Source: Methyloceanibacter sp.
Lineage (GTDB): Bacteria; Pseudomonadota; Alphaproteobacteria; Rhizobiales; Methyloligellaceae
NCBI GenBank assembly: GCA_016649675.1
Contig: JAENXG010000166.1
Location: forward strand, 1-5,693
Direction: 5' to 3'
DNA: 5,693 nucleotides
In this document: piece after piece, positions 1 to 4,994 of the stretch
How positions within the stretch are numbered: the first letter of the stretch is position 1
Layout of the letters: each line of letters starts with the position of its first letter
Translations under genes and position numbers: made by a program
The notes under the pieces: model-generated
Database searches by the model: none
The model's input: the letters and a program-made list of their open reading frames with translations, nothing else
What the model was told of the DNA's origin: nothing

Positions 1-1431
1 GTCATCCTCAACGACAACAATATGTCCATCGCGCCACCCACCGGCGCTCTTTCGACCTACCTTGCTCGCATCACTTCGAGCGGCTCTTACCTGTTTTGGC
101 GCAAGGCCGCCAAGCGGCTTGCCAAGTGTCTGCCGAAAAGCTGGGAGCGCCGCGTTGCGCGGTTGGAGCAATATGCTCGCCACCTCTGGCAGGGAGGTGT
201 GTGGTTCGAGGAGCTCGGCTTCTACTACGTCGGCCCGATCGATGGACACGATCTGCAACAGTTGTTGCCGGTCCTGAGAAATGTCCGCGACGCGCCCGAG
301 GGGCCGATTCTGGTCCACATCGTCACCAAGAAAGGGAAAGGATACGGGCCCGCTGAAGCTTCCGATGACAAATATCACGGGGTCAGCAAGTTCAACGTGC
401 TGACGGGTGCGCAGGCAAAGTCGGAAGCCAAAGCACCAACCTACACACGGGTCTTCGCCGACAGCCTCATTGCCGAGGCGAGAAAGGACGAAAAGATCGT
501 CGCCATTACGGCGGCCATGCCAGATGGCACGGGTCTCGATCGCTTCGCCAAAGAGTTTCCCGAAAGGACCTTCGATGTTGGCATCGCCGAGCAGCATGCC
601 GTGACCTTCGCGGCGGGTTTAGCAGCCGAGGGTATGAAGCCGTTCGCCGCGATTTATTCCACCTTCCTCCAGCGAGCCTACGACCAGGTAGTGCACGATG
701 TTGCCATACAGAGATTGCCGGTCCGCTTCGCTATGGACCGCGCGGGTTTGGTCGGCGCCGACGGACCAACTCATGCCGGCTCATTCGATCTCGCTTATCT
801 CGGCTGCCTGCCCAATTTCGTCATCATGGCTGCGAGTGACGAGGCTGAGCTCCGGCATATGGTTGCGACCCAGGCCGCCATCGATGATCAGCCATCGGCA
901 TTGCGTTATCCGCGTGGAGAGGGCACCGGAGTGGAGCTGCCGAAGGAAGGTTCGGTTTTGCCGATCGGCAAGGGGCGCATTCTTCGCGAGGGCACGTCAG
1001 TTGCCATTCTTTCACTGGGAACGCGTCTGGCCGAAGCTCTCAAGGCGGCCGATCAGTTGGCGGCGTTTGGACTGTCAGCGACCGTCGCCGACGCTCGCTT
1101 CATGAAACCCCTCGACCAGGCGCTTGTTCACGACCTCGCGCGCAATCACGAAGTGCTGGTGACGGTCGAGGAGGGAGCCATTGGCGGCTTTGGCAGCCAT
1201 GTGCTGCACTGTCTTGCGAGGGCTCGCATCCTTGACAGCGGTCTTAAGGTTCGCACCCTGGTCCTGCCGGATGTGTTCATCGACCACGGCCAGCCATACC
1301 AAATGTATGAGCTTGCCGAATTGAACGCGTCTAGCATTGCCAAGACGGCAATGGCCGCGCTTGGCGATGCTAGCGAGTCCCACTACCTAGTTGGGACGAG
1401 CTCGGCTGCGCGATCGGTTCACCGCATCTGA
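1..1431 (+). CDS. dxs: 1-deoxy-D-xylulose-5-phosphate synthase (partial, 5' end outside window)
   Basis: This enzyme condenses pyruvate with glyceraldehyde 3-phosphate, using thiamine diphosphate and Mg2+, to make DXP, the first step of the cytosolic MEP isoprenoid pathway. The frame is open from base 1 and begins inside the conserved NDNNMSIAPP metal/cofactor motif. About 175 N-terminal residues are missing, and 476 residues remain of a family norm of about 620-640. Visible landmarks are FEELGFYYVGPIDGHD, the transketolase catalytic glutamate in GIAEQHA (Glu codon 589-591), DRAGLVGADGPTH (Asp 760-762, His 772-774), the substrate-binding RYPRG (904-918), and the C-terminal domain around VTVEEGAIGGFGSHV. 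The ATG at 22 lies inside the NDN motif and is not the real start. The last dozen or so residues (after about LVGTS) do not look like a conserved Dxs tail. The neighbouring hopanoid genes suggest it supplies precursor for triterpenoid synthesis, possibly as a second copy beside a housekeeping dxs. The second part is inference. Confidence 0.96.
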   Translation, partial: VILNDNNMSIAPPTGALSTYLARITSSGSYLFWRKAAKRLAKCLPKSWERRVARLEQYARHLWQGGVWFEELGFYYVGPIDGHDLQQLLPVLRNVRDAPEGPILVHIVTKKGKGYGPAEASDDKYHGVSKFNVLTGAQAKSEAKAPTYTRVFADSLIAEARKDEKIVAITAAMPDGTGLDRFAKEFPERTFDVGIAEQHAVTFAAGLAAEGMKPFAAIYSTFLQRAYDQVVHDVAIQRLPVRFAMDRAGLVGADGPTHAGSFDLAYLGCLPNFVIMAASDEAELRHMVATQAAIDDQPSALRYPRGEGTGVELPKEGSVLPIGKGRILREGTSVAILSLGTRLAEALKAADQLAAFGLSATVADARFMKPLDQALVHDLARNHEVLVTVEEGAIGGFGSHVLHCLARARILDSGLKVRTLVLPDVFIDHGQPYQMYELAELNASSIAKTAMAALGDASESHYLVGTSSAARSVHRI

Positions 1432-1438
1432 GGATCGT

Positions 1439-2425
1439 TCACCACGAAGATTTCGCGCGGCGCTGCCAGAGCCGCCGCGCCTCGACGCCCTGCCAGATGA
1501 TGAGGCACGGCAGTCCCGTGGTGATCTCGCGGCCGCGCTTCAGCAGCGAGAGGGCGAGCGCGACATCGGGCGAGAGACCGAATAGCCCGCCGAGAAGAAT
1601 GTAGCCGCCTTCCTGAACGCCAAGCCGCGACGGCACCATGAAGGCCGCCGTGCGCAAGGCGAAAGCGATGCTCTCCAGGATCAGGGCATCAGACCACGCT
1701 ATAGCGTGACCCATGAACCAGAGGCCGACCCAGGCTTCGCCGGCGCCGACGATCCAGCCAGCAAGGTGCAGCAAGGCAGAGGTCAGGACGCGCTTATAAT
1801 GGCGATAGATGCTTTTGATGCCGGCGTGAATACCCTCGGCATCCGGCAGGACCGTCCAGGCCCATTTGAGATCGAGGAGCTCCGGCAGTCGTTCCAAGAA
1901 ACGAAACAGGCCCTTTCGTTGAGCCAGGATGAATCCCGCGGCCGCTACAACAGAGACCGACACACCGCCCACCAGCCATGGCCCCATCGCGATCCCCTGA
2001 TACCAGGTGAGGAGGAGCGCGAGGCCAAAGAGCGTGAATACAATCTGGCTCACTAATTCCAGGGTTAGGTCGACAATAGTGCTTGCGCCGGCCATGCCGG
2101 GACGAACGCCATAAAAGGTCAATTCGCGGGCGCCCGCGATCTCTCCAGCCGTCGGCAACAAGGCAATCAAATTACCGATGCTCTCTCGCAGCCAGCGAAC
2201 CCACAGGCAGGCGACGATGGAATTGCTCGGCGCGTCGAGGATCACCGCTTGCAAAGCCAGCGCGCAGAGGAGGAGACAAACGACATAGATGCCGGTTAGG
2301 GCCGCGAGTCCTTGCCAGCCAGCAGCAAGAGCAGCATCGACGACATCGTGCCATCCAAAATGCAGAATGAGGCCCGTGGTGAGAGCAAGACCCAGCAACA
2401 GGGCAACGATCACGCCGGCCTTCAA
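1439..2425 (-). CDS. hpnL: Hopanoid-associated integral membrane protein HpnL
   Basis: This 328-aa protein of the inner membrane is related to the lysylphosphatidylglycerol synthase transmembrane region (flippase-like) superfamily. Its biochemical role is unsettled; membership of hopanoid clusters is the main functional clue. Hydrophobic segments lie at about residues 3-22, 38-62, 118-140, 148-168, 213-238, 245-265 and 274-292. The family-typical loop RWLRESIGNLIALLPTAGE (78-96) is followed by GARELTFYGVRPG, and a VPSRLGVQEGGY motif lies at 264-275. The length is normal for HpnL. The start is the TTG at 2425-2423: it has a GGGGGA ribosome-binding site six bases upstream, and no ATG or GTG exists in frame between it and the hpnK stop. 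The gene lies 63 bp downstream of hpnK and is probably cotranscribed with it. Its stop is 7 bp from the convergent dxs stop. Confidence 0.9.
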   Translation of the reverse strand: MKAGVIVALLLGLALTTGLILHFGWHDVVDAALAAGWQGLAALTGIYVVCLLLCALALQAVILDAPSNSIVACLWVRWLRESIGNLIALLPTAGEIAGARELTFYGVRPGMAGASTIVDLTLELVSQIVFTLFGLALLLTWYQGIAMGPWLVGGVSVSVVAAAGFILAQRKGLFRFLERLPELLDLKWAWTVLPDAEGIHAGIKSIYRHYKRVLTSALLHLAGWIVGAGEAWVGLWFMGHAIAWSDALILESIAFALRTAAFMVPSRLGVQEGGYILLGGLFGLSPDVALALSLLKRGREITTGLPCLIIWQGVEARRLWQRRAKSSW

Positions 2426-2431
2426 GAAATA

Positions 2432-2437
2432 TCCCCC
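2432..2437 (-). promoter_or_regulatory. Ribosome-binding site that fixes the TTG start of hpnL
   Basis: On the minus strand GGGGGA lies six bases before the TTG at 2425. Between the hpnK stop (2491-2489) and this TTG there is no in-frame ATG or GTG. An ATG at 2489-2487 overlaps the hpnK stop (TGATG) but is in a different frame and ends after 11 codons. The TTG is therefore the only credible hpnL start. Confidence 0.55.
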
Positions 2438-2488
2438 AGGGGTCGTCGCACGATCATGTCCTGATCGCTCGATCTCGGCCTTGGCCCA

Positions 2489-3376
2489 TCAGACGGGGCG
2501 CTCCGGAGCGCCGTCAAGAGCCACGCGATATGACGACAGCTTCAAGCCGTGTTCGTCGATCTTTCTTCTCACCGCTGGGCTGAGAAGCGCGGCGAATTCT
2601 TTCTCGGGTTGATAGCTCGCGGGAAGGTTGTCTGGTCCTTCCCAGCGACGCGTCGCGGGATGGCAATAAACTTCGGAGAGTCCGTGGGGCAAATGATCAA
2701 GCAGCCTTATGAGACGGTCCTCAACCATCGCGCCGCTGTCGTAAAGACCGAACACGTGATCGTTTGACGATATGCCGCCATCGATCAACTGTCTCCGAAT
2801 CTGGAGTGTTTGCGCGGAATAGAAGAGCCAGCTTGCGAGGCGCCCGATAGCGCGATTCTGGTTCGCTTTAAAAGATGGACCAAAGGGCTCGAGCGGCACA
2901 CGCACCGGCGGCCGCCCAAAGCGAGGAGCCGTCCGCACGATCGCCCGCAACACCACGGGATGCAAGTGGAAGTGCCGGTGCCCGTTGATATGGTCCATGT
3001 TTAGCCCCGTCGCGAAAAAGCGCTCAAACTGGGCGTCGATCTCGGCGTCGGCCTGGCGTTGCAACTCTGGGGAGAAATAAAGAGCCACGCCGAAACGGAA
3101 AGGGTCGGTATGAAATCGCCCGTCGGGCCCAACGAGGTCCGGGACCTCCTCGGGGGGCAACGTGGGACGCCCATCAAGCAGCGTCAAATGCAGGCCGACG
3201 CCCAAAGAGGGGAATCTCCGCGCCCGCTCCACAGCATCCTCCGCGGCAGGAGCACCGACCATCAGGCTTGCCGCGGAGAGGATGCCCTGTCGATGCGTTT
3301 CCTCGACAGCCTCGTTCACGGGAAGCGACAGGCCGAAATCGTCGGCCGTGACGATGAGCTTCCTGTCCTCACGCAT
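2489..3376 (-). CDS. hpnK: Hopanoid biosynthesis deacetylase HpnK (YdjC/ChbG-like)
   Basis: This 295-aa protein belongs to the YdjC/ChbG carbohydrate-deacetylase family, HpnK branch. In this branch it is thought to remove the acetyl group from N-acetylglucosaminyl-bacteriohopanetetrol, the product of the glycosyltransferase HpnI, giving the glucosamine form of the composite hopanoid. Metal and active-site signatures are TADDFG (10-15, Asp12/Asp13), GLHLTLLDGR (61-70, His63), MDHINGHRHFHLHP (127-140, with Asp128, His129 and His133) and YCHP (237-240). No signal peptide is seen, so it is probably cytoplasmic. The ATG at 3376 follows a GAGG ribosome-binding site with a 7-base spacer, and an in-frame TGA five codons' length or less upstream excludes a longer start. 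hpnL follows on the same strand. No hpnI or hpnJ is visible immediately upstream, where the family's usual cluster would place hpnJ. Confidence 0.93.
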   Translation of the reverse strand: MREDRKLIVTADDFGLSLPVNEAVEETHRQGILSAASLMVGAPAAEDAVERARRFPSLGVGLHLTLLDGRPTLPPEEVPDLVGPDGRFHTDPFRFGVALYFSPELQRQADAEIDAQFERFFATGLNMDHINGHRHFHLHPVVLRAIVRTAPRFGRPPVRVPLEPFGPSFKANQNRAIGRLASWLFYSAQTLQIRRQLIDGGISSNDHVFGLYDSGAMVEDRLIRLLDHLPHGLSEVYCHPATRRWEGPDNLPASYQPEKEFAALLSPAVRRKIDEHGLKLSSYRVALDGAPERPV

Positions 3377-3383
3377 AAAGGCG

Positions 3384-3387
3384 CCTC
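3384..3387 (-). promoter_or_regulatory. Ribosome-binding site of hpnK
   Basis: GAGG on the minus strand is separated by seven bases from the hpnK ATG (3376). It overlaps an in-frame TGA (3388-3386), which blocks any N-terminal extension. No convincing -35/-10 or -24/-12 promoter was found in the 200 bases further upstream. Confidence 0.5.
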
Positions 3388-3505
3388 AATAGCCACGGAA
3401 CGCACCTTGCCATGTGCGCGTGGGAGTGTCGACGCAACTTGGTTCTTAGGTCGCCTTGTTAAAGCTTGGTCCGCCGCCGTGGGCTACAGTTGCGGTTTCA
3501 GCTGA

Positions 3506-3577
3506 TGTCCGCCAAGGGTCAGAAGCTGACCTAAACAGCACTCATCGATTTTGTCCGCTAAGTGCCAAAAGCGGTCC
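3506..3577. repeat. Two degenerate copies of a 26-bp rhizobial-type intergenic repeat
   Basis: Copies at 3506-3531 and 3552-3577 both begin TGTCCGC and align without gaps, with 20 of 26 bases identical and 46 bp between starts. The second copy is itself a dyad (CCGCT at 3555-3559, AGCGG at 3570-3574). The pattern, TGTCCGC followed by a GGGTCA/TGCCAA centre and AAGCGG, resembles a short repeat found widely between genes in Bradyrhizobium and relatives; that resemblance is from memory, not a search. No coding role is apparent. Confidence 0.5.
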
Positions 3578-3637
3578 CGCGCCTATTCCGCTTCCAGCAA
3601 GATGGCGGCGAAAGGGCGTAAGGAGAGTGTAAGCCCG

Positions 3638-3682
3638 CATGGTCTCTAGTCCCCCCGGGCTTCGACCCGAGGGGAAACCATG
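3638..3682. other. Long GC-rich hairpin with TTCG-type loop
   Basis: CGGG (3656-3659) pairs with CCCG (3666-3669) around a six-base loop containing TTCG. Outside one mismatch, CCCC (3651-3654) pairs with GGGG (3671-3674). After an asymmetric internal loop, CATGGT (3638-3643) pairs with ACCATG (3677-3682). The arms are perfect within each block. No T-run follows on either strand, so a structural RNA element is a better guess than an intrinsic terminator. Confidence 0.5.
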
Positions 3683-3865
3683 AGACGCAGTCTTGCGCTT
3701 CTTGACAGCTCGATTGCGGCTCGCGGGGTGTGCAGAGAGACCCGTATCGGAGTAACGGCAAACTTGGCCTACAGCCTAGCCTTGGCAACCGGGCCGAGGG
3801 CGAGTAGTGCGGCGATGAGCAAAGTGGAACGGTGCGGAGCGCGCGCATGCGTTGGAGGAGAGCCC

Positions 3866-4018
3866 ATGAACCATTTTAACCGACAATCGGATCGCGGCTT
3901 CCGGCGAGCAAGCGACTTGAGCAAGCTCTGGCGCCCGGCTGATGCTATCTGGGCGCTGATCCTGCTGATATATCTCCGACCACAAGGTGCCAAGATGGAC
4001 GCTCCAACGTCTGCATAG
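3866..4018 (+). CDS. Possible small protein of 50 aa, unrecognised
   Basis: A GGAGGAG ribosome-binding site (about 3854-3860) lies five bases before the ATG at 3866, the best such site in the window. The frame encodes 50 residues, with a basic, hydrophilic first half and a short hydrophobic stretch IWALILLIY (about residues 28-36) that could touch a membrane but is short for a full span. The frame is open further upstream to an ATG at 3680, but that start lacks support. I recognise no family. The hydrophobic patch and ribosome-binding site favour a small protein, while the surrounding hairpin-rich non-coding sequence favours chance. A hairpin begins directly at its stop codon. Confidence 0.25.
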   Translation: MNHFNRQSDRGFRRASDLSKLWRPADAIWALILLIYLRPQGAKMDAPTSA

Positions 4019-4081
4019 GTGTGGAGAGCGGAAGCACCGGATGGTTCTCACACAGTCTGCTCATGACCCGAAGCGGACTGT
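4019..4081. other. Two adjoining hairpins
   Basis: Hairpin one: GTGTG plus AGA (4019-4027, with one bulged G) pairs with TCTCACAC (4046-4053). Hairpin two: ACAGTCTGCT (4052-4061) pairs with AGCGGACTGT (4072-4081) around a ten-base loop. Nine of its ten pairs are Watson-Crick and one is a T-G wobble in the plus-strand transcript. The two overlap by two bases, so both cannot be fully closed at once. No T-run follows. They lie directly after the stop of the small ORF ending at 4018. Confidence 0.5.
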
Positions 4082-4132
4082 CCAGCTCTTGCCTCTCTCA
4101 GTGCTGCCAAGCCGACCCAACGGACCGGCAAA

Positions 4133-4324
4133 GTGCCCGATGCCTCAACTTTAACGGGTAATATAGACGTTTCCACGCGCGAGGCTTGTAATGCCACTCC
4201 CCAAGACCCATGTGTCTATTACTGGGCACGCCGGACCCTAGGCGCTGACGGTAAAGACTACCGTGCCAACTCCGTGCACGCCCCTTCCCCAAATCAGTAC
4301 GCAAGCACCCCCTTCAACGGGTGC
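4133..4324. other. Candidate structured leader upstream of the 4371 gene
   Basis: Several inverted repeats are stacked here. GTGCCC (4133-4138) is complementary to GGGCAC (4224-4229). Nested inside, 4158-4168 pairs with GTCTATTAC (4214-4222) with a two-base bulge. ACGGTA (4248-4253) and TACCGT (4259-4264) form a six-pair stem with a five-base loop. GCACCC (4305-4310) and GGGTGC (4319-4324) form another six-pair stem 46 bp before the next start codon. GGCAC at 4225-4229 can pair either with the upstream GTGCC or with GTGCC at 4263-4267, so alternative folds exist. I do not recognise a known riboswitch class. Confidence 0.35.
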
Positions 4325-4370
4325 GTGGTTCGGCGACTGCCAGCCTGCGATCTACCAAAGAGGCACTACC

Positions 4371-4730
4371 ATGAACGCTACCTCCAATCCGCAAGCTGCC
4401 GCCGACGAAGCGCGCAAAAATTATCACGAAATGACGAGCCCAGACGGCTCTGTGCCCGGAGCAATGCCGAGCTTTGACTACAACGCGGAGGCGGAGCTGT
4501 TTCCTTTAACGCGTGGGAAATTCACTAAAATGCGTGGGAAATTCACTAAACGCCCAGTCGGCTACAAGCGCTTCACCTCCGCCGCCGAAGCCATCCGTTT
4601 TGCGGTCGAGGAGCTCCCACCGGATCTTCTTCGCGGTGCCTATCTTGAAGTCGATGAGGAGAGGTTCGATGCGAACGGAATTCGCCAACTCTACGAGAGC
4701 GGCACATATCCACTAGGCCGGCGCGCATGA
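4371..4730 (+). CDS. Conserved-hypothetical-type small protein, 119 aa
   Basis: This small soluble acidic protein resembles, from memory, a conserved hypothetical found in symbiotic rhizobia; its function is unknown. Residues 1-45 form an Asn/Ala-rich, probably flexible N-terminus with YHEMTSPDGSVPGAMPSFDYN. Residues 62-119 look like a compact alpha/beta domain (VGYKRFTSAAEAIRFAVEEL, then AYLEVDEERF and a C-terminal GIRQLYES). Between them sit two copies of a basic heptad, RGKFTKM and RGKFTKR (48-61), encoded by a 21-bp tandem duplication. The start at 4371 has an AAGAGG ribosome-binding site about seven bases upstream; an upstream in-frame ATG at 4263 would add 36 low-complexity residues across the hairpin leader and is disfavoured. 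No signal peptide or membrane span is seen. Its stop codon overlaps an ATG at 4727 (ATGA), suggesting translational coupling to the phasin-like gene and then clpP. Confidence 0.75.
   Translation: MNATSNPQAAADEARKNYHEMTSPDGSVPGAMPSFDYNAEAELFPLTRGKFTKMRGKFTKRPVGYKRFTSAAEAIRFAVEELPPDLLRGAYLEVDEERFDANGIRQLYESGTYPLGRRA
4511..4550 (+). repeat. 21-bp tandem duplication inside the 119-aa gene
   Basis: A perfect 19-base unit beginning GCGTGGGAAATTC lies at 4511-4529 and again at 4532-4550, a period of 21 bp. The period is a multiple of three, so the reading frame survives and the protein gains a repeated RGKFTK heptad. Each unit contains a GTG-N7-CAC dyad, and the two dyads are two DNA helical turns apart. 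Confidence 0.9.
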
Positions 4731-4780
4731 CTGCGGTCGAAATTGGTGCTCAGCACATTGATCAGGACGACGCTTCGTAA
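4727..4780 (+). pseudogene. Displaced N-terminus of the phasin-like gene (frameshifted)
   Basis: The ATG at 4727 overlaps the stop of the preceding gene (ATGA) and opens a 17-codon frame starting MTAVEIGAQHIDQDDA and ending at a TAA (4778-4780). Skipping one base near 4775 joins it to RKFMDAMAQAA, the first phasin-like residues in the next frame. I therefore read it as the original beginning of the downstream gene, separated by a one-base insertion, a two-base deletion, or a sequence error. A programmed +1 shift is possible but no known slippery signal is seen. The joined product would be about 88 residues. Confidence 0.45.
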
Positions 4781-4784
4781 ATTC

Positions 4785-4994
4785 ATGGATGCCATGGCGC
4801 AGGCTGCATGCATGGTCGACAGCGCCGTCAACCGTGATGAGCTTTGGGTTCAAGTCGTTCAGGAGCGAGCGATTCAATTCGCAAAGGCAAACGCCGAAGC
4901 TGGCTTCGCGTTGGCAAGCGGGCTGGCCAAAGCTAAGGACCTGCACCCCCAAGTGGAGATTTCCGGCCCATCTAGCCCTTCGGGACAGCAATGA
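4785..4994 (+). CDS. Phasin-like protein, short and probably frameshifted
   Basis: Phasins coat polyhydroxybutyrate granules in the cytoplasm with amphipathic helices. The open frame encodes about 70 residues from ATG 4785 (TTG 4743 and GTG 4746 are possible but unsupported earlier starts). The helical stretch VQERAIQFAKANAEAGFALASGLAKAKDL matches the phasin pattern of an aromatic/Asn helix followed by a FxxAxxLxxAKD turn. Normal phasins are over 100 residues and continue past this turn with another helix; here the protein ends in an unrelated-looking PQVEISGPSSPSGQQ tail. The likely original start is 4727, in another frame (see that entry). No good ribosome-binding site precedes 4785. The stop TGA overlaps the clpP ATG (4991-4994), so this frame, if translated, would couple to clpP. 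It could be a decayed gene kept only as a translational relay. The family call is moderate and function is uncertain. Confidence 0.55.
   Translation: MDAMAQAACMVDSAVNRDELWVQVVQERAIQFAKANAEAGFALASGLAKAKDLHPQVEISGPSSPSGQQ

Larger units (their letters stand above)
3377..4370. other. About 1 kb without a recognisable gene; rich in inverted repeats
   Basis: Between the divergent starts of hpnK (-) and the gene at 4371 (+) I find no recognisable protein. The open frames here on both strands are short, arginine- and serine-rich and without family motifs. The stretch holds a degenerate repeat pair (3506-3577), a GC-rich hairpin (3638-3682), a short ORF with a good ribosome-binding site (3866-4018), two adjoining hairpins (4019-4081) and a set of nested dyads (4133-4324). 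None of the hairpins is followed by a T-run, so they do not look like simple intrinsic terminators. It must also hold the promoters of the flanking units, but none could be assigned with confidence. Confidence 0.6.

Noticed and set aside
698..1105. 135-aa plus-strand frame inside dxs
   Set aside because: It is an Arg/Ser/Pro-rich out-of-frame shadow of dxs, which has intact motifs across the same bases.
1706..2056. 116-aa plus-strand frame antisense to hpnL
   Set aside because: It is a charged, low-complexity shadow of the hpnL coding strand without a ribosome-binding site.
3059..3505. 148-aa plus-strand open frame antisense to hpnK
   Set aside because: It lies opposite a well-supported HpnK and has no family motif; long antisense frames are expected in GC-rich DNA.
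4180..4230. Cobalamin-riboswitch-like GCCACT box
   Set aside because: The single short match is not accompanied by the other conserved B12-box elements.
4255..4275. Possible minus-strand sigma-54 promoter (TTGGCACG)
   Set aside because: The -24-like half is good, but the -12 position reads TCTTT rather than TTGCA/T, so the GC required at the right spacing is missing.
4133..4477. 114-aa plus-strand frame overlapping the leader and start of the 119-aa gene
   Set aside because: It has no recognisable motif and no good ribosome-binding site, and it overlaps the better supported frame from 4371.
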